NCBI GenBank assembly: GCA_963807925.1
Contig: CAWEDP010000002.1
Location: 2,852,001-2,916,000, forward strand
Source of the DNA: CAWEDP01 sp963807925
Lineage (GTDB): Bacteria > Acidobacteriota > Vicinamibacteria > Vicinamibacterales > CAVVIG01
DNA: 64,000 bases
Direction: 5' to 3'
Positions 1 through 8,742 of the stretch are shown piece after piece. The notes below the pieces were generated by a model. That model saw only the letters and a program-made list of their open reading frames with translations. It was not told the DNA's origin and ran no database searches. A program made the position numbers and the translations under genes. The stretch's first letter is position 1. Each line of letters begins with the position of its first letter.

Positions 1-794
1 ACCGCGTCGGCGCGTTCCGCAACGACGTCGGCACGCGGGTCTTCCGCCAGACGTCGCTCGTCACCGAGCCGGCCGACGGCAAGATTCCGCCGCTGACGCC
101 GGAAGCCAAGGCGCGGCGCGCGCCGCGCGACCGCGGGACGTTCGGCGAAGGGCCGTTCAACGGCCCCGAGGACTTCACCCTGTACGATCGGTGCATCACG
201 CGAGGCGTCGTCGGATCGATCCTTCCGGTGATCTACGGCAACGGAAACCGGATCGTGCAGGCGCCGGGCTACGTCGCGATCAGCTACGAGATGGTTCACG
301 ACACGCGGATCATTCCGCTCGACGGCCGTCCGCATCCGGGGAGCAACCTGCGCCTCCTGCTCGGCGACGCCCGCGGGCATTGGGAGGGCAACACGCTCGT
401 CGTCGAAACGACGAACTTCACGGACAAGACGAGCATCGGGGGCAACGGCAACGGTCTGCGCCACACCACGGCGTTGAAGCTGATCGAACGAATCTGGCGG
501 GTCGACGGGGATACGCTGCAGTACGAAGTGACCGTCGACGATCCGCGCACCTATACGCGGCCGTTCAAGTTCTCCCTGCCGCTCACCTCGCCGCCGGGCT
601 ATCAGCTCCTGCCCTACGAGTGCCACGAGGGCAACTACATGCTGCGCAACGTGCTCAGCGCCGAGCGCGTCGAGGATCGCGCGCTCGAGGAGGACGCGAA
701 GAAGGGCATCATCCGCCCGCGGAAGCCGGTGCAGAACGCCAACGGCGGCGGCCGCGGCAACGCCGCGGGGGCGGCGCCCGCGCCTCAGGAATGA
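1..794 (+). CDS. Secreted-family hypothetical protein, 3' part (paralogue of the gene at 35864)
   Basis: The window opens inside this gene; reading from base 3 gives about 263 codons ending in TGA at 792-794, with the start upstream of the window. It is a clear paralogue of the gene at 35864-36973: the same blocks occur in the same order (FGEGPF, LYDRCITRG, GHWEGNTLVVET, YECHEGNYMLRN, KKGIIRPRK). The C-terminus is a Gly/Ala/Asn-rich tail. The full-length paralogue has a signal peptide, so this copy is probably also exported. A more distant relative is at 5825-6643. I do not recognise a catalytic motif and assign no function. The reading frame is certain because of the paralogue alignment. Confidence 0.85.
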   Translation, partial: RVGAFRNDVGTRVFRQTSLVTEPADGKIPPLTPEAKARRAPRDRGTFGEGPFNGPEDFTLYDRCITRGVVGSILPVIYGNGNRIVQAPGYVAISYEMVHDTRIIPLDGRPHPGSNLRLLLGDARGHWEGNTLVVETTNFTDKTSIGGNGNGLRHTTALKLIERIWRVDGDTLQYEVTVDDPRTYTRPFKFSLPLTSPPGYQLLPYECHEGNYMLRNVLSAERVEDRALEEDAKKGIIRPRKPVQNANGGGRGNAAGAAPAPQE

Positions 795-810
795 GTCGAA
801 AGGCGGATCC

Positions 811-3624
811 TCATCGCAGCTCCGGGCGCACCTGACACCCGAGCGTGCGCGTATCGGTGGATCCCGGCTCGGCGTCGATCGGGCGGAACGACCGGGGCGC
901 CTGGACGCGGATGGGAACCTCCGTCGCGCCTGCCGGAACGTCGAACGACAGGCGCAGCGTCTCGTTGGCCTTCAGCGGCGTGTCGTGCGGCTGACCCGCC
1001 ACGGTCAATCCCATCACGCCTTCGTTCGGCCCGACGTGCAGCACGAGATCGAGCCGCGACGCGCCCGCGGTGACCGCGACGACATCGGCGGCCTCGGTGC
1101 CTCGCGTCCAGAAGACGCCGCCCTCGGGATAGCTGTGCCGGTCCATGTAGGCCAGGTAGGCGCCGGCAGGATTCGCCAGCGGCTCCCACGCGAGCGCCCT
1201 GCGATCCTCACGGCCGCCCGCCGGCACAACGGCGAGCGGCGCAAGTTCCACGCGGGCGGCGGCACGAGCGGTCGTCAGATTGGGCGTCATCACCCAGAAC
1301 GACGGCAGGCGCACCGGCAGGTCGAAGGCGACGGTCGCCGGATTGGGCAGCGGCCCCGTCGCGCGTGCGACGACGACGTCGTTGCCGAGCGAAATCACCA
1401 GATCGCCCGCTCGCGGTCGCTCGCCCTCGAACCACACGCGCGCCTGATACCGCCCGGGCGGCAGCGACAACGGACCCGCGAGCCGGCCGAGCTCGTCGAC
1501 GGGTTCGTCGGCGCGCAGCGGGATCGTGACGACGGCCGACGCGAGCAGGCGAGCGGCATCGACCTTGGTCCGCGACGGATAGTCGAAGGCGCGGAGGCGT
1601 CCCGGATCGAACGCCTCCAGCAGATCGATCCTGCCGCGCCGGCTGCTGTCGGCCCGCACCGCGGCCGGAAATGAACCGACGAGCACGGCCCCGGCGGCCA
1701 GGAACGCCCCGGCCTCGAGCGCCGCGATCCAGAACACGCGGGCCCGGCGGCCGCGCGCGGCGACCATCGCCCCCGCCAGCGCCACCACGGCCGCGCCGAG
1801 CCAGGGCGCCAGACGCGCCGCGGGCAGCCACCAGTTCTCGTCGGTGAAGGTCGGCCACGCCGCGGCGAGCGGTGCGCTCCCCTGCACGACATCGAGGATT
1901 CGCGCGATGCCGTGCGGCTCGCTGAACAGCAGCAGCCGGTCGGGCGCCAGGACGCCGATCGCCGCGACCAGCAGGCTGAAGGCGATCGACGAGGTCATCG
2001 CTGCGCGCATCGCGATGTGGCGCGTCCGCGCGAGCGCGGATGCCACGAGCGGCGCCCACAGCGGCAGCACGGGCACCAGAAACCGCGCCGGCGCGCTCGC
2101 CCCGCCCCACCACATGTACATCCGGCCCGAGCTGGCGATGAACAGCACCGAAGCGAGCGTCAAGGCGGACGCCCAGCGCCTGGTCGCCCGTTCGCGCACG
2201 AGTTGCCAGCCACCGACCGCGGTGAACAGGTACACCGGGCTGTACACGAGCAGCCCGAATTTCTGATCGAGCAGCACGCCGAGGATGCTGCGAGGGATGT
2301 TCTGAATCTGCACGGCCCAGTCGGTGTAGGTGCCGTAGGGCGCTTCAGGATTCGGCGTCCCGTAAATCACATAGAAGAAGGCGAGCCACGCGGCGACCGA
2401 TACGGCGATCGGCGCCGCGAAGGCCGCCGCCGAACGATAGCGGCGCGCGGGCGGGCGGATCCCGCTGGTGACGATCCGGAGGAAGAGATACGCCGCCAGG
2501 ATCGCGAGGAAGACGACGAATTTCGTGTGCAACCACGGAAGGACGGCGAGACACGCGCCGCGCCCGATCCACGGCCACGCCCGCGGCGGCACGGGTCCCA
2601 GCAGCCACACGACCGTCCACGCGACGATCGCGGCGCCGGCCATTTCCGGATAGATCGACCAGGCGTGCGGGATCCACGGAACGGTCAGGCACACGCTGGC
2701 CCACGTCAGCACACCGACCGGGACGCCGCCGACGAGCGATGCCACGTCGAACACGGCCAGCGCCGCGAGCGCGCCGAGCAGGCACATCGCCAGCACGGCA
2801 CCGCGGGCGCCGGCCATCGCGTAGGCCGGGAGCAGCAGCGCCGGCAGTCCGGGCGCATGGATGGAATAGATCTCGCCGTCGACGCCGCGCCGCAGGTAGT
2901 CCGGACGCAGCGTGCCGGGGAAGAACGAGCGGTAGTCTTCGCGCGCGTGGTTGTTCTCGATTCTCAAATCGCGATCGACCAGCAGGCTGTGCGCGATGAT
3001 CAGATAGTGCGGCTCGTCGCCGAGCAGTCCAATCGACGCCAACGATCGCTGTCCGAGCCACACGTAGGTCGCGAGCGACACCAGGAAGATCGCGGTTCGC
3101 GCGAGCCCCGGCGAAGCGGCGCTCGCCGGCCGACTCGGCCGGCGGCGGGTCCTCGCCCACGCGGCGGCGACGCCCGCGGCCGAGGCGGCGGCGACCAGCC
3201 AGCGCGCCGGTCCCGCGAGCGCCAGCAGCACCGGCGCCCGATCGGGCAGCCAGGGCCAGTACGGCACCGTCCACAGCCACAGGAGCGCCAGCGGCGCGAC
3301 GATGCGCAGGCGCGCGGCGCGCGCCGCATGGTCGCGCCCGCCTGCGAACAGCACGATGGCCGCGGCGGCGGCCGCCGCACAGGTCGCCAGCCACAGCCTC
3401 GCCAGCGGCGCGAACAGCGCGATGCGCGCCGGGCCGGACGCCGGCCACTCCACGATGTGGACCGACGCCGGCAGAAGCCACCACGCGACCGCAGCACCAC
3501 CGCATGCGGCGCTCGCCACCAGCACGGTGCGGGCTGTTTCGAACCGGGACGCCGGGTCCGGCCCGAGCGGAACGATGTGGTCGGTCGAATGCCGCGTCAG
3601 CCGGACCCTGTCGCCTCTCGTCAT
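811..3624 (-). CDS. Large polytopic membrane protein, glycosyltransferase-39-like architecture
   Basis: A 937-residue protein. The first two thirds are dominated by hydrophobic helices (roughly a dozen predictable membrane spans from about residue 30 to 640), with an early periplasmic loop containing an acidic DEPHYL motif, as in GT-C type dolichyl-phosphate-sugar transferases. The last third is soluble and beta-rich (GRYQARVWFEG and repeated strands), probably an outward-facing domain. The ATG at 3624 overlaps the stop of a short upstream coding remnant as ATGA, which supports this start. The longer open frame upstream runs through the neighbouring gene and is not used. Sugar transfer is inferred from fold only; the acceptor is unknown. 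Confidence 0.6.
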   Translation of the reverse strand: MTRGDRVRLTRHSTDHIVPLGPDPASRFETARTVLVASAACGGAAVAWWLLPASVHIVEWPASGPARIALFAPLARLWLATCAAAAAAAIVLFAGGRDHAARAARLRIVAPLALLWLWTVPYWPWLPDRAPVLLALAGPARWLVAAASAAGVAAAWARTRRRPSRPASAASPGLARTAIFLVSLATYVWLGQRSLASIGLLGDEPHYLIIAHSLLVDRDLRIENNHAREDYRSFFPGTLRPDYLRRGVDGEIYSIHAPGLPALLLPAYAMAGARGAVLAMCLLGALAALAVFDVASLVGGVPVGVLTWASVCLTVPWIPHAWSIYPEMAGAAIVAWTVVWLLGPVPPRAWPWIGRGACLAVLPWLHTKFVVFLAILAAYLFLRIVTSGIRPPARRYRSAAAFAAPIAVSVAAWLAFFYVIYGTPNPEAPYGTYTDWAVQIQNIPRSILGVLLDQKFGLLVYSPVYLFTAVGGWQLVRERATRRWASALTLASVLFIASSGRMYMWWGGASAPARFLVPVLPLWAPLVASALARTRHIAMRAAMTSSIAFSLLVAAIGVLAPDRLLLFSEPHGIARILDVVQGSAPLAAAWPTFTDENWWLPAARLAPWLGAAVVALAGAMVAARGRRARVFWIAALEAGAFLAAGAVLVGSFPAAVRADSSRRGRIDLLEAFDPGRLRAFDYPSRTKVDAARLLASAVVTIPLRADEPVDELGRLAGPLSLPPGRYQARVWFEGERPRAGDLVISLGNDVVVARATGPLPNPATVAFDLPVRLPSFWVMTPNLTTARAAARVELAPLAVVPAGGREDRRALAWEPLANPAGAYLAYMDRHSYPEGGVFWTRGTEAADVVAVTAGASRLDLVLHVGPNEGVMGLTVAGQPHDTPLKANETLRLSFDVPAGATEVPIRVQAPRSFRPIDAEPGSTDTRTLGCQVRPELR

Positions 3625-3713
3625 GCGGGCTTCTTCAGCACCGCCATATAGTGCGCCGAGTACGCCCCCTGGCGCGAGGCCTCGAACCGGCCCCCGCGCT
3701 CGTGACGATCCGC
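3621..3713 (-). pseudogene. 30-codon C-terminal remnant of a lost gene
   Basis: Directly after the TGA of the NHL-repeat gene (3714-3716) the same frame stays open for 30 codons. It encodes a peptide ending SAHYMAVLKKPA, and its TGA overlaps the ATG of the membrane-protein gene (ATGA). The ATGA overlap is typical of translationally coupled operon genes, so this looks like the 3' end of a gene once coupled to the membrane protein, with its 5' part lost. The ending resembles the C-terminus of some small class I methyltransferases, but that identification is weak. Confidence 0.4.
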
Positions 3714-4850
3714 TCAGCGCCTCACGAACTTCTGGGCGCGCCGATTCGTCACGATTTCGGCGGTGTACAGGTTGCCCTTGGAGTCCGCCGCCATGTGATG
3801 CACGATGTCGAACTCCCCCGGCTTGGGTCCTCGCATGCCGATGGCGCCGATCTGCGTGAGGCTCTCGCGATCGAACACGACGACCCGCATCGGGCCGGAG
3901 TCGACGACGTAGAGGAACTGCTGCTTCCTGTCGGGTGAGAAGGCGAAGCCGGCCGGCACCGGCGTCACGGTGCCGTCGGCGGCGAGACGCACCTGTCGCA
4001 GGAATTTGCCGGCGGTCGTGAACGTCTGCACCCGGTTGTTCGTGCGATCGGCGACATACACGATGCCGTCGTTGGACACCTTGACCGCGTGCACGAGGCC
4101 GAACTGCTGCCGGTCCGCTGCGGCAGCCTGCTCCGCGGGCGGCGCAGGTGTCGGCGGATTGGGCGCCATCGCCTCCGGAGGAGGATTCCCGAAGGCGCTC
4201 CACATGCGCTTGAACTTCCCGGTCTCCGCGTCGAACACCACCACGCGCTGGTTACCGTACCCGTCGGCCACGTACAGCTCGTTGGCGGGCGCGTAGACGA
4301 AGGCATCCGCCGGCTCGTGGACATTGCTCGTGTCGGTGTTGCCTTTGCTCTGTCCGCGATGCCCGATCTGCATCACCAGCTTCCCGGCCGCAGTGAACTT
4401 CAGAATCATGTCGTCGCCGCTGCCGGGCGAGGTCGGCCGCGGCCAGCCCCCGTTTCCGCTGATCCACACGAATCCCTTCGTATCGGCGAAGATGCCGTGC
4501 TCCCGCTCGGGCCAGTCGTACCCGGCGCCGGGGCCGCCCCAGCTTCCGAGCAGCTTGCCCGCCGCGTCGAACTCGAGCACCGGCGGCGCCGCGTTGGCGC
4601 GCTTCTCCGCCGGAATCGACATCGGCCGGTGCAGCACCCAGATGCGGTCGCGTGCGTCCACCGAGATCGACGACACCTCGCCGAGCACCCAGTTGGCGGG
4701 AATGACCGGCCAGGTCGGATCGACCTCGAAGGTCGGCGCTCGCAGTGTCCTGGCCTGCTGGGCCCGGACCGACACCAACAGCAGCGCCCCGATCGGAATG
4801 GCCATCGCCGCCCGCGTCAGCGCCGGCCCGACTCGCAGCCTCGTGGACAT
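3714..4850 (-). CDS. Secreted NHL-repeat (six-bladed beta-propeller) protein
   Basis: A 378-residue protein with a signal peptide (basic start MSTRLRVG, hydrophobic core, ending near VRAQQ). The rest is repeated propeller strands: ISVDARDRIWVLHRP, VWISGNGG, LYVADGYGNQRVVVFD, VKVSNDGIVYVADRTNNRV and LYVVDSGPMRVVVFD, the typical NHL pattern of Gly-Asn-x-Arg-V/I turns. Such propellers usually form ligand-binding or lyase scaffolds in the periplasm; no active site is evident. A GGAGCG Shine-Dalgarno lies 6 bases before the ATG. The gene follows the VOC gene by 14 bases on the same strand and is probably co-transcribed with it. The insert rich in Pro and Ala around residues 220-240 is a linker. 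Confidence 0.8.
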   Translation of the reverse strand: MSTRLRVGPALTRAAMAIPIGALLLVSVRAQQARTLRAPTFEVDPTWPVIPANWVLGEVSSISVDARDRIWVLHRPMSIPAEKRANAAPPVLEFDAAGKLLGSWGGPGAGYDWPEREHGIFADTKGFVWISGNGGWPRPTSPGSGDDMILKFTAAGKLVMQIGHRGQSKGNTDTSNVHEPADAFVYAPANELYVADGYGNQRVVVFDAETGKFKRMWSAFGNPPPEAMAPNPPTPAPPAEQAAAADRQQFGLVHAVKVSNDGIVYVADRTNNRVQTFTTAGKFLRQVRLAADGTVTPVPAGFAFSPDRKQQFLYVVDSGPMRVVVFDRESLTQIGAIGMRGPKPGEFDIVHHMAADSKGNLYTAEIVTNRRAQKFVRR

Positions 4851-4864
4851 GATTCGCGCTCCGC

Positions 4865-5734
4865 TCACCGGACCTTGTCCAGCCCTTCCGTCAACTCGAT
4901 GTAGGTGCCCCATGGGTCGGTGATGAACGCGATGGCAATGCCGAGCGCCGGCACCTGCCGGTAGGCGACCGCGAGCTTGATGCCCTCCGCCTCGAGCTTC
5001 TTGGTGAACGCTTCGAGATTCTTCACCTCGAACCCGATGTGATCGAGCGCGCGCCCCTGGGTCCCGACGACCGGCGTCTGCGACGGCGCGAAGTTCATGG
5101 TCAGTCCGGGCAGCCCGGCGCTGACGAACGCCGCGGGATTGGCCGACGGGATCTCGGTCGCGCCGAATGTCTTCATGTACCAGGCCTGCATCTCCTTCTG
5201 CGCCGGCCCGAAGAAGTGGATATGGTGCGACACGATCGGCGCTGACTGCCTCCTGTTCTCCACCAGCTCCACCTTCACATCGTCGGGGCCGAGCGTGTAG
5301 GCGAGGCCCGTCACCGGTCCGCTCGCCGGAACGCCGATGTCGTCTTTGACCGGAATGTTCGGCGGCGCCTCGGCCGCGGTGACCATGCGGAAGCCGCCGG
5401 CCTTCAGGCGGTCGACCACCTGCCGCAGATCCTTCACCGAGAACGCGATGTGATCGACTGTCGTGCCCTTCGTCCCCCCCGTCGGCTTCTGCACGCGCAT
5501 GAGGATCAGCGCGTTCGGAAACTCGATGATCTCCGTATTGTTGGTGCCGATCTTCGTGTCGACGCCGCCGAGCGCGTCGACCCAGAACTTCCGGTGCTGC
5601 TCGACGCTCGTCACGTTCAGGTGATGATGGCCGTAGACGATCGGGCCGTCCTTGGCCGCGGTGAGCTGCGCCGAGGCGCGAGAGGCGGGCGCCAGCACGA
5701 ACAAGGTCAGGGCCAGTGCAGCAATTCGGTTCAT
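4865..5734 (-). CDS. Secreted VOC-superfamily (glyoxalase/dioxygenase-fold) protein
   Basis: A 289-residue protein with a signal peptide (MNRIAALALTLFVLAP, cleavage near SRASAQ). Two vicinal-oxygen-chelate modules follow, about residues 35-150 and 165-285. Both start with a HHLNVTS or HHIHFFG strand and contain DHIAFSV or DHIGFEV, the usual metal-ligand His positions, and the second ends DPWGTYIELTEG. VOC proteins bind a metal and act as lyases, dioxygenases or resistance proteins; the substrate here is not predictable. A purine-rich GGAGCTC lies just before the ATG. A similar exported VOC protein is encoded at 21492-22391, so exported VOC proteins recur in this genome. Confidence 0.8.
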   Translation of the reverse strand: MNRIAALALTLFVLAPASRASAQLTAAKDGPIVYGHHHLNVTSVEQHRKFWVDALGGVDTKIGTNNTEIIEFPNALILMRVQKPTGGTKGTTVDHIAFSVKDLRQVVDRLKAGGFRMVTAAEAPPNIPVKDDIGVPASGPVTGLAYTLGPDDVKVELVENRRQSAPIVSHHIHFFGPAQKEMQAWYMKTFGATEIPSANPAAFVSAGLPGLTMNFAPSQTPVVGTQGRALDHIGFEVKNLEAFTKKLEAEGIKLAVAYRQVPALGIAIAFITDPWGTYIELTEGLDKVR

Positions 5735-5824
5735 CGCGAGCTCCGGTGATGGCCGGCTCCGCCGGACCGTGGTTCGGGTCGGTGGCCGGTGTCACCCGGC
5801 CCTTGTTGCGCTAAATTCTACGGG

Positions 5825-6643
5825 ATGAAACCTGCCGCTGTCGTCGCATTCTCGGTCCTGCTGTCGGCGACCCTTCTGGCCCAGTGGCCGCAGTATGTCC
5901 GGCCGGACGTGCCGCGCACCGCCGATGGCACGCCGGACCTGGGCGCGCCTGCGCCACGGCTGTCCAACGGCCGGCCCGATTTCTCGGGCGTCTGGGAGAG
6001 CCGTATCCCGCCGAGCGGCCGCCTCGGCGGACCGATGCTGCCGTCGCTCGGCGAGGCGCCGCCGCTGGCCAATTTCGTGAATGTCGGCGCCAACATCCAG
6101 GGCGGCCTGCCGTTCACGCCGTGGGCGGCTGAGCTGCGCAGGCAGCGCATGGCCAAGCAATCGCAGGACAATCCCGACGCGCACTGTCTGCCGCTCGGGT
6201 TCATGCAACTCCACACGCACTCGCAGCCGCGCAAGGTGGTGCAGACCAAGGACGACATGGTCATCATGTACGAGGCCAACTACGGCCTCCGGCAGATCCA
6301 CACCGACGGCCGTGCGCTGCCCGACACCGATCCGCAGCCGTGGTGGGACGGCTACTCGGTCGGCCGCTGGGACGGCGACGCGCTCGTCGTCGAGACCATC
6401 GGCTTTCGCGACGATGGCTGGCTGGACGTGAACGGCGCCCCGTTCACCAGCGGCACACATCTGACGGAACGATTCCGGCGGGTGAACTACGGGCGCCTGG
6501 AAATCGACGTCACGGTCGAGGATCCCAAGGCGTACACGCGAGGGTGGACCGTCCGCGTGAACTGGCGTCTCATTGCGGGCGACCAGCTCATCGAGTTCGT
6601 GTGCAACGAGAACGAGCGCGACTCCACGCACTATATCCGGTAG
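5825..6643 (+). CDS. Secreted hypothetical protein, distant member of the 35864 family
   Basis: A 272-residue protein. The ATG at 5825 is preferred because it opens a good signal peptide (MKPAAVVAFSVLLSATLLAQ); an upstream in-frame start would place a hydrophilic stretch ahead of it. The mature part begins with NGRPDFSGVWES, a phrase common to many exported acidobacterial proteins of unknown role. It later carries GRWDGDALVVET, DGWLDVNG, LTERFRRV and VEDPKAYTRGW, which match in order to blocks in the proteins at 1-794 and 35864-36973. The C-terminal FVCNENERD replaces the YECHEGN of the paralogues. No catalytic motif is recognised. It is divergent from the VOC gene, with a short shared promoter region. 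Confidence 0.75.
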   Translation: MKPAAVVAFSVLLSATLLAQWPQYVRPDVPRTADGTPDLGAPAPRLSNGRPDFSGVWESRIPPSGRLGGPMLPSLGEAPPLANFVNVGANIQGGLPFTPWAAELRRQRMAKQSQDNPDAHCLPLGFMQLHTHSQPRKVVQTKDDMVIMYEANYGLRQIHTDGRALPDTDPQPWWDGYSVGRWDGDALVVETIGFRDDGWLDVNGAPFTSGTHLTERFRRVNYGRLEIDVTVEDPKAYTRGWTVRVNWRLIAGDQLIEFVCNENERDSTHYIR

Positions 6644-6652
6644 GCCGTCGGC

Positions 6653-6982
6653 CTACTTCGCGGCGCGGACCGCCTCCACCTGGATGGTCTTGGTCTTCGG
6701 GTCGAGCCGACCGGTGATCCGGACCTTCTGGCCGGCGAACTGTTCCGGCGTCCGCTGGTCGCTCAGCATGTAGACGTTCTTGCCGTCATAGAGCACGAAC
6801 GCGGCGCCGTGCGCGCTGATGCAGGCGAGCGTGCACTCGGCATCGGTCGGCCCCATCCGCATCCGGGCGTGGCCCGCGCTGCCGCACACGTCATCGGTGA
6901 TCGTGCCGGTGAAGGTCTGCGCGCCCGGCCCTGGAGCCAGCGCAGCCAGGGCGAGGAGCGTCGCGATGAGGAAGTGCTTCAT
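6653..6982 (-). CDS. Small secreted DUF5818-like protein
   Basis: A 109-residue exported protein: signal peptide MKHFLIATLLALAALAP, then a compact OB-like domain. It has the pattern TGTITDDVCG, a His-rich start (GHARMRMG), a Cys pair (ECTLACISAHG), YVLYDGKNVYMLSDQ-like strands and a final KVRITGRLD strand. This layout matches what I know as the DUF5818 family, common in Acidobacteriota and of unknown function. The conserved Cys and His residues would suit metal binding or a disulfide, but that is inference. It is convergent with the preceding gene, with only 9 bases between the stops. Confidence 0.7.
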   Translation of the reverse strand: MKHFLIATLLALAALAPGPGAQTFTGTITDDVCGSAGHARMRMGPTDAECTLACISAHGAAFVLYDGKNVYMLSDQRTPEQFAGQKVRITGRLDPKTKTIQVEAVRAAK

Positions 6983-7042
6983 GACGGATACGCGGGCGGG
7001 TGTGACGCCGCCCGCGCTCATTCGGTTTCGGCCGCTCGCGGG

Positions 7043-7633
7043 CTATTCTCCAGGGACCATGAGGTGCGCGGTCGTCGTGCCCGCATTCATGATCCACACG
7101 CCGCCCTGGCGTGGGTTGTCCGGGAGTCCGGTCGATTGCGAGGTCGCACCCGGCACGGCAACCGTCATGTGATTGCGCGCGCGATCCTTGTCGGCGCCCA
7201 TGACGTGATACCACACGGACCCGTACTCCGGCTTCACCCGCGTGCCGTCCTTCTCGGCGGCGTCGAGCATCGCCTGCGTCTTGGCCCGGTCGCCGGCCGC
7301 CTCGAACTTCAGATTCTGGGCGACCCGGTCCAGATTGGCCGTGCTGGTGCACTCGATCGAGAAGGGCTGTTGTTCGGGGAAGCCCGAGCGGTCGTAGCAG
7401 ACCATCCGGTTCGTGCCCTTCCTCAGCGTCTGATAGGTGAAGTCGGGCTTCCACTTGACCACCGTCGCCTGGTCCTTGAGATTGGCGGGGGCGGCGAGCA
7501 GCGCCTTGTCGACATCGGCCTGCGAGGCGCCGGGCTCGAGCGGCGGCGGCGGCGCCGGCGCGCCGCGGCCCTGCGCGAATGCGCCAGTCGAAACCGCCAG
7601 GACGCCGAGAATACACAAGACAAGTCGTTTCAT
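7043..7633 (-). CDS. Secreted hypothetical protein
   Basis: A 196-residue protein with a clear signal peptide (MKRLVLCILGVLAVSTGAFAQ) and a Pro/Ala-rich linker before the folded part. A strong Shine-Dalgarno (TGGAGG) stands about 7 bases before the ATG at 7633, fixing the start. The body contains two isolated Cys (MVCYDRSG and FSIECTS), likely a disulfide. It ends with a strand-rich region (WYHVMGADKDRARNH, GGVWIMNAG). I do not recognise the family. It lies 60 bases upstream of the DUF5818-like gene on the same strand and may be co-transcribed with it. Confidence 0.7.
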   Translation of the reverse strand: MKRLVLCILGVLAVSTGAFAQGRGAPAPPPPLEPGASQADVDKALLAAPANLKDQATVVKWKPDFTYQTLRKGTNRMVCYDRSGFPEQQPFSIECTSTANLDRVAQNLKFEAAGDRAKTQAMLDAAEKDGTRVKPEYGSVWYHVMGADKDRARNHMTVAVPGATSQSTGLPDNPRQGGVWIMNAGTTTAHLMVPGE

Positions 7634-7675
7634 GCAAAACCTCCAGGTTGACATCCGCGTAAGTGTATGCCCTGT

Positions 7676-8134
7676 CTACTTGCGGACCCAAATGTCCGTG
7701 CGCTTCCCGATCGACTGGCCGGCCGCCGCCGACGTGATGTCGTTCTCGATGGTCAGCGTCCTCCCGTCAGGCGAGAGCGTGGCCCTCGACGTGCCGAACC
7801 TCTGCCCATTCATCTTCAGCACCGTCAACGCGTGGCGATCGTCGACCCGGGTGATCGCCATCGTCTCACCGGTGGGCTTGCCCCCGGCCATTACCTGGGC
7901 ATCGCTTCCGTCCATCGGCGAATCGACAGTCAGGAGCACGTCGCTTCGTCCGGTGATCCGGTAGATCAGACGTCGTCCGCCGTTGCAGCACGCCTCCACC
8001 GTCATGGTCAGGGCCGCGGCGCGCGGACCAGACTGCTGCACCCAGGTCCCGACGCCGACTTGCGCATGAAGAGGCGCCGCACCCATCGCCCACACGACCC
8101 CGAATGCGATTCGCTGCAGTGCCACGCTCGCCAT
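7676..8134 (-). CDS. Small secreted beta-rich hypothetical protein
   Basis: A 152-residue protein. The ATG at 8134 is chosen because GGAGG lies 6 bases before it and it starts a signal peptide (MASVALQRIAFGVVWAMG, cleavage near LHAQ). An upstream in-frame start at 8176 has no such support. The mature part is a chain of short strands (MTVEACCNGGRRLIYRI, HALTVLKMNGQRFG, LSPDGRTLTIEND) like other small exported acidobacterial proteins that report a mass or toxicity-like calculation, but no family can be named. The Cys-Cys pair at the first strand is notable. The gene is 42 bases upstream of the 7633 gene on the same strand. Confidence 0.65.
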   Translation of the reverse strand: MASVALQRIAFGVVWAMGAAPLHAQVGVGTWVQQSGPRAAALTMTVEACCNGGRRLIYRITGRSDVLLTVDSPMDGSDAQVMAGGKPTGETMAITRVDDRHALTVLKMNGQRFGTSRATLSPDGRTLTIENDITSAAAGQSIGKRTDIWVRK

Positions 8135-8328
8135 ACCGACCTCCGCGAGACGTGCGATTGTAGCACCGGCCTGCAACGCCTGGTGGTCACACGGTCCTGA
8201 GCGAGCGGAGCCGGCGGCTGACTTATTTTTGCCGCTCGCGGTAAACTACCTGAATCCTGAGCGCCCGATCATCCGGCAGTGGATGTTTCCGCTGCCTCGC
8301 ACGGGCGCTTCCGTCGGCGACCAACACC

Positions 8329-8730
8329 ATGGCCAAACATTCATCGCATATTCTGGAACTGGCGAAAAAGGGTGCGACGCACCGGTACGAGGAGCTGAAA
8401 GCGGAGCTCGTGGCGCTGACACGGGCCTTTCCCCACTTGAGGTACGGGTCCGCCGTCAGCCCCGCGATAGACCTGTCGTCGGAGCCGGCGGCGGTCATCG
8501 ACAAGCCCGCACGGAAGCGACGGACCATATCTGCAGCAGGTCGTCGACGGATCGCGGCGGCGCAGCGAGCGCGGTGGGCCGCAGTCAAAGCCAGGAAGGT
8601 CCGCGGCGAGACCGAGGCCAGCGGCCGCCAGCGGAAGGGCATGTCGAGGGCAGCTCGAAAAGCAGCGTCGTCGCGGATGAAGGCGTATTGGGCCAAGCGA
8701 AAAGAGGCCGAGGCGGAAAAGGAAAAGTAG
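8329..8730 (+). CDS. Small highly basic protein with histone/AT-hook-like tail
   Basis: A 133-residue, Arg/Lys/Ala-rich protein. The N-terminal 45 residues form an amphipathic helix (HILELAKKGATHRYEELKAEL). The rest is very basic, with two helix-like blocks containing the phrases ISAAGRRRIAAAQRARW and MSRAARKAASSRMKAYWAKR. Proteins with this 'A-G-R-x-R-I-A-A-A-x-R-x-R-W' block are common small proteins in Acidobacteriota and are presumed to bind nucleic acid; the function is not established. There is no clear Shine-Dalgarno, so the start is the first ATG only. Charge and composition differ sharply from its neighbours. It stops 12 bases before the convergent TonB receptor gene. Confidence 0.6.
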   Translation: MAKHSSHILELAKKGATHRYEELKAELVALTRAFPHLRYGSAVSPAIDLSSEPAAVIDKPARKRRTISAAGRRRIAAAQRARWAAVKARKVRGETEASGRQRKGMSRAARKAASSRMKAYWAKRKEAEAEKEK

Positions 8731-8742
8731 CGCCGCGGCTTT

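Noticed and set aside
1912..3651. Long plus-strand open frame (579 codons) opposite the membrane-protein gene
   Set aside because: Arg/Gly/Pro-rich composition without homology, codon pattern mirrors the real gene; a GC-rich shadow frame.
8202..8238. CGAGCGG/CCGCTCG inverted repeat near the 8329 gene
   Set aside because: Only 7 bp with a 23-base loop and one T-run inside; too weak to call a terminator or operator.
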